The notes under the pieces were generated by a model. It ran no database searches. It was not told where the DNA came from and saw only the letters and a program-made list of their open reading frames with translations. Below are positions 23,753 through 31,960 of a stretch of 64,000 nucleotides of DNA, one piece after another. Made by a program: the position numbers and the translations under genes. The DNA comes from Stenotrophobium rhamnosiphilum (GTDB lineage: Bacteria; Pseudomonadota; Gammaproteobacteria; Nevskiales; Nevskiaceae). The stretch's first letter is position 1, and every line of letters begins with the position of its first letter. Where the stretch lies: NCBI RefSeq assembly GCF_003052265.1, contig NZ_QANS01000002.1:62001-126000 (forward strand), in the 5' to 3' direction.

Positions 23753-26308
23753 ATGCCCATGCTCACGAGTAGAAAAAAAGCTGTTGGTAAAGCGGCTTTA
23801 GCTGCAGCCTGCGTAGTTGCGACATGCGCTAGCTCTGTTACATGGGCACAGGAACAATCAACTGCCGCTGAACCTGCTCCGCCACAAGCGGCAAGCCAGC
23901 CATCAGAGGGATCAAGCGTTGATAACGCAGATCTCTTCAACGAACTTCTTTCTGATCCAACACCGCCGCCTGCCCAGCAAAGCAGCACTGAGACTCCAGC
24001 TCCGCAACCTGAGACTGAGGCTGCAGCTCCTGCAGTTCCTGCAGAAAATGCAGCAGAGCCTGTAGCGACAATCCCAGTAGCTGAAGTCAATAAAAAAGAT
24101 TCCGTTGCATTGAAAGGTGCTGCTGATTCACGACGCATCGAAGAAATCGTCGTCACCGCAACCAAGCGCGCAGAATCGATTCGTGAAATTCCACAATCGA
24201 TCACCGCGATCAGCGGCGCTTCATTAGAAAACACAGGCAAGCTCAACCTGATCGACTTCATCCAGGAAACTCCTGGCGTGACCGCAACACAAGGAAGCGC
24301 TGGCTATACCCGCTTTACGATGCGTGGTATCAGCACTGACACCGGCCCGACTTCACCATCGTCGTCGCCAGTCGGTATTTTTGTTGGCGACACCGCATTT
24401 ACCGATCCTTATATCGCCAACATCGTTCCCGATCTCAGTGCATTTGATTTATCGGGCGTTCAAGTATTGAAAGGACCACAAGGCACACTGTTCGGCGGTG
24501 CGGCTTTGTCGGGCGCAATCCGCTACGAACTGCAAGAACCGGTACAGGGCGAATGGCAGGTCCGCGCGTTCTCGCAGTTCATTAGCCCTGACGAAGGAAC
24601 GAGTGCTTTCACCAACGGCGTTGCGGTCAACGTTCCACTGCTTAAAGACAACAATCTCGCATTCCGTTTTGCCTACGTTAAACGAAACTATCCTGGCATT
24701 ACGGACGACGGTCGCACCGGTGAAAACGACGTCGACCATGGCAGCGGAGATCAATATCGAGCGATCCTGCTGTGGGAGCCTGAGAATTGGAAACTTAAGC
24801 TCACGCACCTTTCGCAAGATTTCTACGCTCCCAACGCAGTCAGCGCAGCAGCATCGCCAGATGGCCCTCGCGAACAGTCCTTCAACATTTTTAAGGTGCC
24901 GGCGAAAAATGATTTCGGCATGGATAGCTTGGAGGTCGCGTACAACTTTGACTCGATGCGTTTAGTTTCATTGAGTTCGTATCTCTACAAGAACTCCATG
25001 TTCACGATCGATGGAACGCCTGTCATCATCGGCATTCCACCGATGGGATATCCGCAAGAATTAGGATTGCTGTCACCCGTTACTGAAAATTCGAAAGCGT
25101 ATTCACAAGAACTGCGCTTGCAATCAACAGGCTCTGATCCTTTTCAGTGGCTCGTCGGTGGCTACTTTTACTCCTACAAAATGTATTTCAATATCCTGAT
25201 CGACACGCCGCTCCATCAGGGCGCGACCGGGCCCGGCAGTTTGCTTTACCAGCTCGCCACGCAACTCGGCATTCCCACTCCATTGCTCAACGGCAATACG
25301 CAATTCTTCAATGGCACTTCCAATGTGAAGTCCACAGAAAAGGCGGGGTTTTTTGACCTTAGCTATGAACTTTGGGATAGCCTCAAACTAACCGTGGGCG
25401 CACGCTTCTATTCGACCGAGGTAAAGGGAGGATTCGTCGCTAGCGGAATCTTGATCCTTGCGGAGAACAACCTCATGGAAGCTGACACGAGGAATCAAAT
25501 CACCGAGCGCGGCATCAATCCGAAATTCACTGCGACCTATCACTTTACTGATGACATCTCGCTTTATACCCAAGCCGCTAAGGGATTTCGTTTCGGCGGA
25601 ATTCAATACGTGCCGTCAACGCCAACCAACGGAGTGCCACCCACCTTCAAATCTGACTCGATCTGGAACTACGAGCTTGGTTTAAGAACCGGTTGGTTTG
25701 ATGACAGCCTGCACGCTGACATCACAGCTTTTTACATTAAATATAAAAACCCGATTATCACTCAGGCAACGCCGGGAATCGCGATCAACTACAACGACAA
25801 CGTTTCTGGCGCTGTTAGTCGCGGACTGGAAGCGAGCTTGTTGTGGAATACGCCGATAAACGGACTGAGCGCTTCGCTTCAAGGTTCACTGGTTGATGCT
25901 CACATCACCACGCCCTTCACAGCTTCGGGTGGCAAACAGATTCCGGTTGGACAAGAAATGCCGGGAACAGCCCCAACGCAGTACAACGCTACAGTTTCAT
26001 ATGTTCGCCCGGTCGGCGCATTCAGCATTGGTGGCAATGTCGGATACAACTATATAGGCCAAGGCTACGGCGACATTCAGCACACCATAAAAATTAATGG
26101 TTATGGAACACTGAATGCAGGCCTCGTCTTCAATAGTGATGAACTGGCATTCCATCCGAAGCTAGCGATCAATATCAGCAATCTTCTCAACACGACCGCT
26201 GTGACCTATGGCGGAACCGTAGCCCCTATCGTTCCTATCAACGGATATTCTGCATACGCATTAAATCCACCACGTACGATTTCGCTGCGATTGAGCATTG
26301 ACCTGTAA
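23753..26308 (+). CDS. TonB-dependent outer-membrane receptor (paralogue 2)
   Basis: 851 residues with GAGGAGA just before the ATG. Signal peptide about 1-32 (ending TWAQ); a low-complexity Ala/Pro/Glu-rich extension carrying DNADLFNELL at 57-66; TonB box EEIVVTATKR near 130-139; plug with GISTDTGP and VLKGPQGTLFGG; then the beta-barrel ending NPPRTISLRLSIDL. It is closely similar along its whole length to the receptor at 16577-19177, so the two arose by duplication. The palindrome upstream and the divergent CoA ligase link it to the TetR gene at 28743. The ligand is unknown. Confidence 0.92.
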   Translation: MPMLTSRKKAVGKAALAAACVVATCASSVTWAQEQSTAAEPAPPQAASQPSEGSSVDNADLFNELLSDPTPPPAQQSSTETPAPQPETEAAAPAVPAENAAEPVATIPVAEVNKKDSVALKGAADSRRIEEIVVTATKRAESIREIPQSITAISGASLENTGKLNLIDFIQETPGVTATQGSAGYTRFTMRGISTDTGPTSPSSSPVGIFVGDTAFTDPYIANIVPDLSAFDLSGVQVLKGPQGTLFGGAALSGAIRYELQEPVQGEWQVRAFSQFISPDEGTSAFTNGVAVNVPLLKDNNLAFRFAYVKRNYPGITDDGRTGENDVDHGSGDQYRAILLWEPENWKLKLTHLSQDFYAPNAVSAAASPDGPREQSFNIFKVPAKNDFGMDSLEVAYNFDSMRLVSLSSYLYKNSMFTIDGTPVIIGIPPMGYPQELGLLSPVTENSKAYSQELRLQSTGSDPFQWLVGGYFYSYKMYFNILIDTPLHQGATGPGSLLYQLATQLGIPTPLLNGNTQFFNGTSNVKSTEKAGFFDLSYELWDSLKLTVGARFYSTEVKGGFVASGILILAENNLMEADTRNQITERGINPKFTATYHFTDDISLYTQAAKGFRFGGIQYVPSTPTNGVPPTFKSDSIWNYELGLRTGWFDDSLHADITAFYIKYKNPIITQATPGIAINYNDNVSGAVSRGLEASLLWNTPINGLSASLQGSLVDAHITTPFTASGGKQIPVGQEMPGTAPTQYNATVSYVRPVGAFSIGGNVGYNYIGQGYGDIQHTIKINGYGTLNAGLVFNSDELAFHPKLAINISNLLNTTAVTYGGTVAPIVPINGYSAYALNPPRTISLRLSIDL

Positions 26309-26338
26309 GCAATCAAGCTAGCAATGTCGAATAAATTT

Positions 26339-26372
26339 AGCGTCTCACGATCTATCGTGAGACGCTTTTTTA
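26339..26372 (+). terminator. Rho-independent terminator after TonB receptor 2 gene
   Basis: AGCGTCTCACGAT and ATCGTGAGACGCT form a 13-bp stem directly followed by TTTTT. It ends the receptor transcript before the HD-domain gene. Confidence 0.88.
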
Positions 26373-26413
26373 TTGGGTGATGTTTTAATATGCATGCTCA
26401 AGGAGCGCACCTT

Positions 26414-27019
26414 ATGGCCACTTTCACAGATGAAACTATCCGCCAACAATTTACTTTTTTGGCTGAACTGGATCATCTCAAATCGATCGTTCGCCAATCT
26501 CCACTGATCAATCAGAACCGCAAAGAGAACTCCGCAGAACACTCCTGGCACTTGGCAATGTTCGCGATTGTTTTATCGCAGCATGCAGAGAATGTTGATG
26601 TCTTGCGTGTCGTGAAACTGCTGCTGGTGCATGACATCGTTGAGATTGATGCGGGCGATACGCCGATACATGCGTCAAGCAAAGACAAAGCACTACTTGC
26701 ACAAGCTGAGCGACAAGCTGCGGATCGTATCTTTGGATTGCTGCCGCCCCAACAAGGTCAAGAGTTGTTAGCGCTTTGGCTAGAATTTGAGATTGCTGAA
26801 ACACCGGAGGCACGCTTTGCGAAAGCGCTGGATCGATTGCAGCCGCTCTTTCTCAACACGCTCACTGGCGGAGGTACGTGGACGGAGAACGGTGTCACCG
26901 AACGGCAGGTGATCGAGAGATACGGCCCAACAATTAAAGCTGGATCACCCGCGTTGTGGGATGAGGCATCCAATCTGGTTCGACAGCATTTTTCAGATCA
27001 AGCAAAAGCTCAGGCCTAG
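26414..27019 (+). CDS. HD-domain hydrolase, YfbR/HDDC2-like 5'-deoxynucleotidase
   Basis: 201 residues from the ATG at 26414, which has AAGGAG 8 bases upstream; an ATG at 26390 is in frame but lacks this. The metal-binding HD pattern is visible: His in ENSAEHSWHLA near residue 35, the HD pair in LLVHDIVEIDAGD near residue 70, and a distal Asp in AKALDRLQPLF near residue 138. The family dephosphorylates deoxynucleoside monophosphates. It stands between a strong terminator and the convergent carboxylesterase gene and has no clear link to the catabolic genes around it. Confidence 0.85.
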   Translation: MATFTDETIRQQFTFLAELDHLKSIVRQSPLINQNRKENSAEHSWHLAMFAIVLSQHAENVDVLRVVKLLLVHDIVEIDAGDTPIHASSKDKALLAQAERQAADRIFGLLPPQQGQELLALWLEFEIAETPEARFAKALDRLQPLFLNTLTGGGTWTENGVTERQVIERYGPTIKAGSPALWDEASNLVRQHFSDQAKAQA

Positions 27020-27048
27020 ATGGCCTGAGCTCGGCTTCGATAGACGAA

Positions 27049-28635
27049 TCACTTCTTCGGCTCGTTCCAAATCTGTTCGCGATATTTTGCGTCGACGTCA
27101 TATTCCAAACCACAGCCGTCACCCGTGACGCGCATAGACGCACGACGCGTTGGTTCGTATACCGGCCAGCAGCCAAGCGAGTTGCCAGGCTCACCCGTGC
27201 GTATGAAGTGGCCCAGCATCGCAACCCACTGACGAGCTAGTGCTGGCGCATTCGGATGCTCGGCGAACGCAGGCACCGTGTGCTGCGGGTCATCCCAAAT
27301 ATTGAACGTCAGCGGCAGATCCACACAGTGACTGGAACGTAAGAGTCCATTGGCAATGCGTGTTGGCACATCAATCACGTACAGATACCCGCGACTGCCC
27401 GCAGCTGTCGTGGCCTCTGTGTATTCCATTGAAGCGCGGCGGAACACATCGGTCCAAACCAAATCATTGAAGATCGAACCGAACCCACGGTTGCCTGTGG
27501 CCTTCTTAAGTCGTTTTAAATATCCCGGAACATTTGGCGTGCCGTTGGCTGGAAGTCTCGCCATCATGCGAGCCGCAATGTGCTGAACTAGATTGAGTAA
27601 GGGCCAAGGCAACTTGGTCTCTAGCTTGATGATGTAATCAAGACTCTCGCCCTCATTGGTGGCAAATCCTGCAATCAATGGCACAGCATCTTTTCCACGA
27701 TTCGCGATGAGATCTTCGATGCACTCCGGCAGCAGCGGAGTACCGACAGCTTCTGCGGGCGTGACCGCTTTGCCTTTACGTTTTTGCAGTGCGAAGAGTT
27801 CATCCGACGAAGCACTCTGCAAATACGTAATCGCTTCAGCACGTGAACACTTGCGAACCTTGGCCGCCACTCCCACCACATCAGGAGGAGGATCAAAGAT
27901 CAAATTGCCAGGACTACAAGCCACTGCTCTATGCACCAGTCCCTTCGCCGCAGGTGTAGCGCACAGCGCGATGACAGAAACGGCGCCAGCAGATTCGCCA
28001 ATGATAGTGACGAGATCCGGATTGCCGCCGTAGTCGGCAATGTTGCCACGCACCCAGCGCAATGCAGAGATCTGGTCATCAAGCCACAGTTCGCCACTAC
28101 CTTCGCTGGGCGTACCGAATCGTCTTTTATCTACCGCACCAAAAATGCCGAGACGATAGTTAATGCAAACCACCACAGCATCTGCACCTTTAGCCAATGC
28201 AGTGCCGTCATAAAAGTTTGCCGCGCCAGCCATATGAGAGCCGCCGTGAATGAATACGATGACGGGTCGCGGAGTCGACGCTGGAGATTGGGGGACGTGG
28301 ATATTTAAGAACAGACAGTCTTCTGCAAAACCTGCATTCGGCAGGCGGCCAAAAATGTCTTCTCGGACTGGCGCCTGCACGGCCATGGCCTTATGCGTGG
28401 TTGCGTCATAAATGCCATTCCACGAAACGGCTGGAGCCGACGGCTCGAAGCGCTTCACTGGCTGTGCATATCGCACACCCAAATAACTTTCTACGCCTAG
28501 ACGTTCGATTCCACGCAACTGACCCAGCTTGGTCGTGCGCTCAACGCTGGCGGCCTGAACTTTGGTTTCGCTGACCTGCCCGCGTTTCGACTGTTGCCCT
28601 TCGCTCATTCCCGATCCCCAATGGTCGCAATGCAT
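27049..28635 (-). CDS. Cytoplasmic type B carboxylesterase
   Basis: 528 residues without a signal peptide, unlike the esterase at 11172. Family signatures: AEDCLFLNIHVP near residue 104, oxyanion HGG at 130-132, nucleophile Ser215 in GESAGAVS, catalytic acid region in ATNEGESLDY, and the histidine in SSHCVDLPLTFNIW. The first ATG (28635) is only 12 bp from an ATAATAC-type palindrome. A second ATG at 28608 has GGGATCGGGA in front and may be the real start. The position of the palindrome over the promoter or start region argues for repression by the neighbouring TetR. Substrate unknown; an ester imported through TonB receptor 2 is a fitting idea. Confidence 0.87.
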   Translation of the reverse strand: MHCDHWGSGMSEGQQSKRGQVSETKVQAASVERTTKLGQLRGIERLGVESYLGVRYAQPVKRFEPSAPAVSWNGIYDATTHKAMAVQAPVREDIFGRLPNAGFAEDCLFLNIHVPQSPASTPRPVIVFIHGGSHMAGAANFYDGTALAKGADAVVVCINYRLGIFGAVDKRRFGTPSEGSGELWLDDQISALRWVRGNIADYGGNPDLVTIIGESAGAVSVIALCATPAAKGLVHRAVACSPGNLIFDPPPDVVGVAAKVRKCSRAEAITYLQSASSDELFALQKRKGKAVTPAEAVGTPLLPECIEDLIANRGKDAVPLIAGFATNEGESLDYIIKLETKLPWPLLNLVQHIAARMMARLPANGTPNVPGYLKRLKKATGNRGFGSIFNDLVWTDVFRRASMEYTEATTAAGSRGYLYVIDVPTRIANGLLRSSHCVDLPLTFNIWDDPQHTVPAFAEHPNAPALARQWVAMLGHFIRTGEPGNSLGCWPVYEPTRRASMRVTGDGCGLEYDVDAKYREQIWNEPKK

Positions 28636-28647
28636 ACTTAAAGTCTA

Positions 28648-28666
28648 ATAATACATTAAGTATTAT
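28648..28666. promoter_or_regulatory. Palindromic operator upstream of the cytoplasmic carboxylesterase
   Basis: ATAATAC and GTATTAT separated by 5 bases, the same core and spacing as the site at 23606-23624. It ends 12-13 bp before the first possible start codon, where a repressor would block transcription. Confidence 0.7.
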
Positions 28667-28742
28667 AATTCTAAAAGAGCACTTAGGGGCCAAAGGACAC
28701 CCCTCAGGGAAAAGGCCTGTGATTGGCGAGAAGTGACCTCGC

Positions 28743-29381
28743 TTAGCGACGAGTCTCGCGCACCGTGATGGTCAACAACGTATCGAGCAAATCCTTGGTA
28801 TTGATCGATACCTTGCTTGTCGCTGATCGCATATTGGAGAGGCCATTCACCATAGCGATGACATGCGTGGCGACGGCGCGCGCTGGTGCACGCAGCTTCT
28901 GGCCAGGCTCAAGCGTGGATGACTCGATGATCGCTTCAATATGGTCAACGACATCGGTTGATACCGCCTGTAGCTTTTTGGCGATGTCGGGTCTGCTCAG
29001 ACCAATGGTCTGCACGACATAAAACAGTCCATCAACCAAGTGAGGATTCGTGGCGTGTTCGTTGACCGTCCACTGAGCTAGCGCTTCAAGATTGAACCGC
29101 AGCGTGGCGCCTTTTTTGGATCCAGACTCGATCGTATTCAGCACCGAGCTGACCTTCTTTTTCCAGAGCTCTAAAAAGAGATTCTGTTTATCGCCAAACG
29201 CGTAATAGACAGGATAACGAGAGACGCCCGCGATCTCGGCAACCTCATCCATCGTGCTGCTTTCATAGCCTTTCTCGCAGAACAAGGTCCAAGCCGCTTC
29301 CAGCATTGTTTCAGTGCGCTTGGTCTTTTGATCAGCGCGCGACAAGCGCGGTACGCGGATCGGTTTTAGAGCCTTTGCCAT
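28743..29381 (-). CDS. TetR family transcriptional regulator
   Basis: 212 residues. The DNA-binding domain occupies about 20-65 with GYESSTMDEVAEIAGVSRYP followed by VYYAFGDKQNLFLELW. The rest is a helical ligand-binding domain resembling the AefR-like TetR_C group. It is transcribed toward the 3' side of nothing else obvious and lies between the carboxylesterase (same strand, downstream) and the LuxR-type gene (divergent). Its own upstream region has two degenerate copies of the ATAATAC-N5-GTATTAT motif. Exact copies precede the esterase gene and lie between the ligase and TonB receptor 2 genes. This makes it the probable repressor of that set and of itself. Confidence 0.88.
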   Translation of the reverse strand: MAKALKPIRVPRLSRADQKTKRTETMLEAAWTLFCEKGYESSTMDEVAEIAGVSRYPVYYAFGDKQNLFLELWKKKVSSVLNTIESGSKKGATLRFNLEALAQWTVNEHATNPHLVDGLFYVVQTIGLSRPDIAKKLQAVSTDVVDHIEAIIESSTLEPGQKLRAPARAVATHVIAMVNGLSNMRSATSKVSINTKDLLDTLLTITVRETRR

Positions 29382-29427
29382 ATTCCCTCGAGTTTGACGT
29401 CTTGATTCATATACTACTTTATATATT

Positions 29428-29463
29428 ATGATCCCACATGTATTATAAAACCATAAGTATTAT
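29428..29463. promoter_or_regulatory. Two overlapping degenerate operator copies upstream of tetR
   Basis: Copy one (29428-29446) is ATGATCC-N5-GTATTAT and copy two (29445-29463) is ATAAAAC-N5-GTATTAT. The right arm is perfect in both; the left arm matches 5 of 7 and 6 of 7 positions. They start 17 bp apart and lie 47-82 bp upstream of the tetR start, which fits autoregulation. Confidence 0.55.
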
Positions 29464-29562
29464 TTGTAATAAACCGGTATGAACTCAAAAGCATTGGTCG
29501 TCGGCACTCACGACATGTCGCTCCCGATGTTGATTCAGACCAACCCTTGATGGAGTGAGTCC

Positions 29563-30204
29563 GTGCCAGACACCAAAGACCTGCTGTCGCATTCAAGAAT
29601 CAAGCGAGCCACAAAGGAATGCGCGTGCACGCTGCTCGATAGTTATCTTGAAGATCGCCTGAACAAACTTTCGGAAACAGAGTTGAAAAAACTGCATCAA
29701 CTTGCGAGCAATTGGTTTGCTGAAAAGAATCTGTCCATCGACGCAACGCATCATGAAGTGACGAAAACTGAGCTTTCAGCAGACACCTCTCACCGTTATC
29801 AAACGAATGACTTTGGTGTGACGCGTGTGCTTTCCATCGGCAAAGGAACCATGCCTTTGATTGATCAGCTACTCAGCACCGCGCTACTTGAATCACATAG
29901 AGATTTTCTACAAGGGTCGAATTTAGACATCGCCCTCGCTGATGCAGAATCTGTAGACGCGCCGATATCACGGCATGCGAAAACTTCAGCCGCCGAAACC
30001 CTATACTTCGGATCACTGTCGCCACGTGAGATAGAAATTCTGGAGTCACTAGGTAGAGGACTATCCATGAAGGGAACTGCCCGTGGATTAGCTATTTCTC
30101 CAGGCACAGTGAAATGGCATGTACGAAATTTGTACTGCAAGCTTGGCGCTAGCTCTCGTGAAGATGCATTGTCAAAAGCGCGATTAAGACAACTCATACA
30201 CTAG
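29563..30204 (+). CDS. LuxR-type helix-turn-helix regulator with uncharacterised N-terminal region
   Basis: 213 residues from a GTG at 29563 preceded by TGGAGTGAG. The C-terminal 65 residues are a GerE/LuxR DNA-binding domain: LSPREIEILESLGRGLSMKG, then IAxxxxISPGTVKWHVRNLY-type recognition helix, then KLGASSREDALSKA. Residues 1-140 show no receiver, PAS or autoinducer domain that I recognise and are mostly hydrophilic. A 10-bp palindrome CGACATGTCG at 29511-29520 lies in its upstream region. The gene is divergent from tetR and precedes the SGNH hydrolase gene on the same strand by 45 bp. Targets are unknown. Confidence 0.8.
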   Translation: MPDTKDLLSHSRIKRATKECACTLLDSYLEDRLNKLSETELKKLHQLASNWFAEKNLSIDATHHEVTKTELSADTSHRYQTNDFGVTRVLSIGKGTMPLIDQLLSTALLESHRDFLQGSNLDIALADAESVDAPISRHAKTSAAETLYFGSLSPREIEILESLGRGLSMKGTARGLAISPGTVKWHVRNLYCKLGASSREDALSKARLRQLIH

Positions 30205-30249
30205 CAATACGTAACGATATTACTGAAAAAGAAATTCACGGAGCATGCC

Positions 30250-30972
30250 TTGACCCGTACTCGTAAAGTCCTGATGTTTGTGTTGCTTCCGATCGTCAGC
30301 ATCGTCGCCCTGCTCGCTTTATTCGTGGCCTACTCCACTTTTTATGGCCGTCCGTTTACTCCGGCCAAACCGAACACGATAAAAGTGGCCTGCGTAGGAG
30401 ACAGCATTACATTTGGAAATCCATTTTTTCCGAGCAAAAGTTATCCGCAGCAGCTTGAAGGCTTACTGGGCAATGCCTATTCAGTTAGAAACTTTGGCGC
30501 GATCGGGTTTACCGCTCAGAAGGCCGGCGATCTTCCTTACTGGAATCATCGCTATTTCAAACTCAGCTCGGAGTTCGCTCCCGATATCGTCGTCATCATG
30601 CTGGGCACAAATGACACGAAGCCACAAAACTGGTCGAACATCTCCCGATTCGATCAAGACTTACGCGCACTCATACAGCATTACCAAACGCTGCCGAGCA
30701 AACCGAAAGTCATCCTGTTAACTCCGCCTAGTACTTTTCTCGTACACGATCGCACTGAGCTGCCGTCGGGAATGAACGCGAAAGTTGTTACGGAAATTAC
30801 CGAGCGCGTGAAACAGATCGGCGCCTCGCTGAATCTCTCAGTCGTCGACATCCACAACGTAACAGCGTCTCACCCTGAGTTTTTTGAGCTTGATGGAGTT
30901 CACCCTGATGGTGAAGGTGCCCACTTGATCGCCAAGGCCGTGCAAGACGAAATCTCAGCTAGACATCAATAA
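30250..30972 (+). CDS. Membrane-anchored SGNH/GDSL hydrolase
   Basis: 240 residues from a TTG at 30250 with GGAG in front. An N-terminal hydrophobic segment (about 8-30) is followed by the SGNH blocks: GDSITFGN with Ser52, the block-III Asn in MLGTNDTKPQNW near residue 120, and DGVHPDGEG near residue 217 with the catalytic Asp and His. It is probably a periplasmic esterase or acetylesterase tethered to the inner membrane. Relatives remove acetyl or acyl groups from sugars and polysaccharides. It follows the LuxR-type gene and is convergent with a second SGNH gene whose stop lies 29 bp away; no terminator is visible between them. Confidence 0.85.
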   Translation: MTRTRKVLMFVLLPIVSIVALLALFVAYSTFYGRPFTPAKPNTIKVACVGDSITFGNPFFPSKSYPQQLEGLLGNAYSVRNFGAIGFTAQKAGDLPYWNHRYFKLSSEFAPDIVVIMLGTNDTKPQNWSNISRFDQDLRALIQHYQTLPSKPKVILLTPPSTFLVHDRTELPSGMNAKVVTEITERVKQIGASLNLSVVDIHNVTASHPEFFELDGVHPDGEGAHLIAKAVQDEISARHQ

Positions 30973-31001
30973 AATCAGCGCTGAATTCGCGAGACTGCCC
31001 G

Positions 31002-31883
31002 CTATTGTGCAGCACTCGGCTTATCTAATAATTGGTTGAGCGCCTCTGCCGTTGCTTCCATGCCTTCCAGATTGGGATGAAGCGGCGCGATAAAAAAACT
31101 TCCCGTATGCCTGCCTTGCAACCAAGGATCTTTTGCGCAGACATTATGTGACGCACTAAGGCTGCTCAGATCAAGCACTTCGGCATGATTGTTTAGCGCC
31201 ACATCATGAATAGTGCTAGCTAGGCGCTGAGCCACCATTCGCATTCTGTCCGCCGCTTCAACGCTGAGCTCCAAACGTTTGCACGTTCCGGATTCCGGAA
31301 GAACAGTGAAGTAATTCACGAAGATCAATCGCGCTTTAGGCGCTCTCGCATGAACTTCATTAGCGATCTTAGTTAATCGACTGGGTAGCGCTGCAAAATC
31401 TTTGTCGACTTTCTCTACTGACTTCACACGACAAACACCTAAAAAGCGCTCAACTGATCCTGTGCTTGCATCACAGCCTAAGGCCATCAGATTGCCCATG
31501 TAGGAAACATCATTGCCGCCGATGGTGACGGTGACGAGTTCTGTTTCTTCACTGACCGCGTTGATCTGCGCGGGCTGCAGCATCGGCCCGTCTTCAAGAA
31601 TATATTTGGTGATGGCGCCGCTGCAGGTCACATCGACCAGAGAGAGCTGTTGTTTGCGCGCGAGCAGATGAGGATAATTGTCCTTAGAGCGGCCGCAAGT
31701 GATCGGGCTGCCAGGCGCACGCTCAGTGATACCGGGGCCAGCAGCGAAAGAGCTACCTAAGGCCACGTATTGGGGGTTTTCAGAGTGCGTGCGGCCTGCG
31801 TAGTAAAGATGCACGGCAAGGCCGATGCCTGCGAGCACAACAAACAGAACAAGCACTCCGAAGAGCTTGGCGACTATCCTCAA
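31002..31883 (-). CDS. Membrane-anchored SGNH/GDSL hydrolase (second type)
   Basis: 293 residues from a TTG preceded by GGAG. One N-terminal hydrophobic segment (about 8-27), then VALGSSFAAGPG, where GSS replaces GDS while the nucleophilic serine is retained; this variant is common in one SGNH subgroup. GGNDVSYMGN near residue 120 supplies the block-III Asn, and APLHPNLEGMEA near residue 275 supplies the His. Several cysteines (VTCSG, CRVKS, GTCKR, NVCAK) could form disulfides, consistent with a periplasmic location. It is not closely similar to the other SGNH enzyme that it faces. Substrate unknown. Confidence 0.83.
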   Translation of the reverse strand: MRIVAKLFGVLVLFVVLAGIGLAVHLYYAGRTHSENPQYVALGSSFAAGPGITERAPGSPITCGRSKDNYPHLLARKQQLSLVDVTCSGAITKYILEDGPMLQPAQINAVSEETELVTVTIGGNDVSYMGNLMALGCDASTGSVERFLGVCRVKSVEKVDKDFAALPSRLTKIANEVHARAPKARLIFVNYFTVLPESGTCKRLELSVEAADRMRMVAQRLASTIHDVALNNHAEVLDLSSLSASHNVCAKDPWLQGRHTGSFFIAPLHPNLEGMEATAEALNQLLDKPSAAQ

Positions 31884-31960
31884 GATGCAGCGACTCCATT
31901 CACTACAGGTCTAGTGCCCTAGCCTGCTCGAAACTGAAGACAAGTGCCAGTTTTTAAACG

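Noticed and set aside
31002-31883. Treating GSS in place of GDS as loss of an active-site residue
   Set aside because: The nucleophilic serine is retained and this variant is common in one SGNH subgroup, so the enzyme is probably active.
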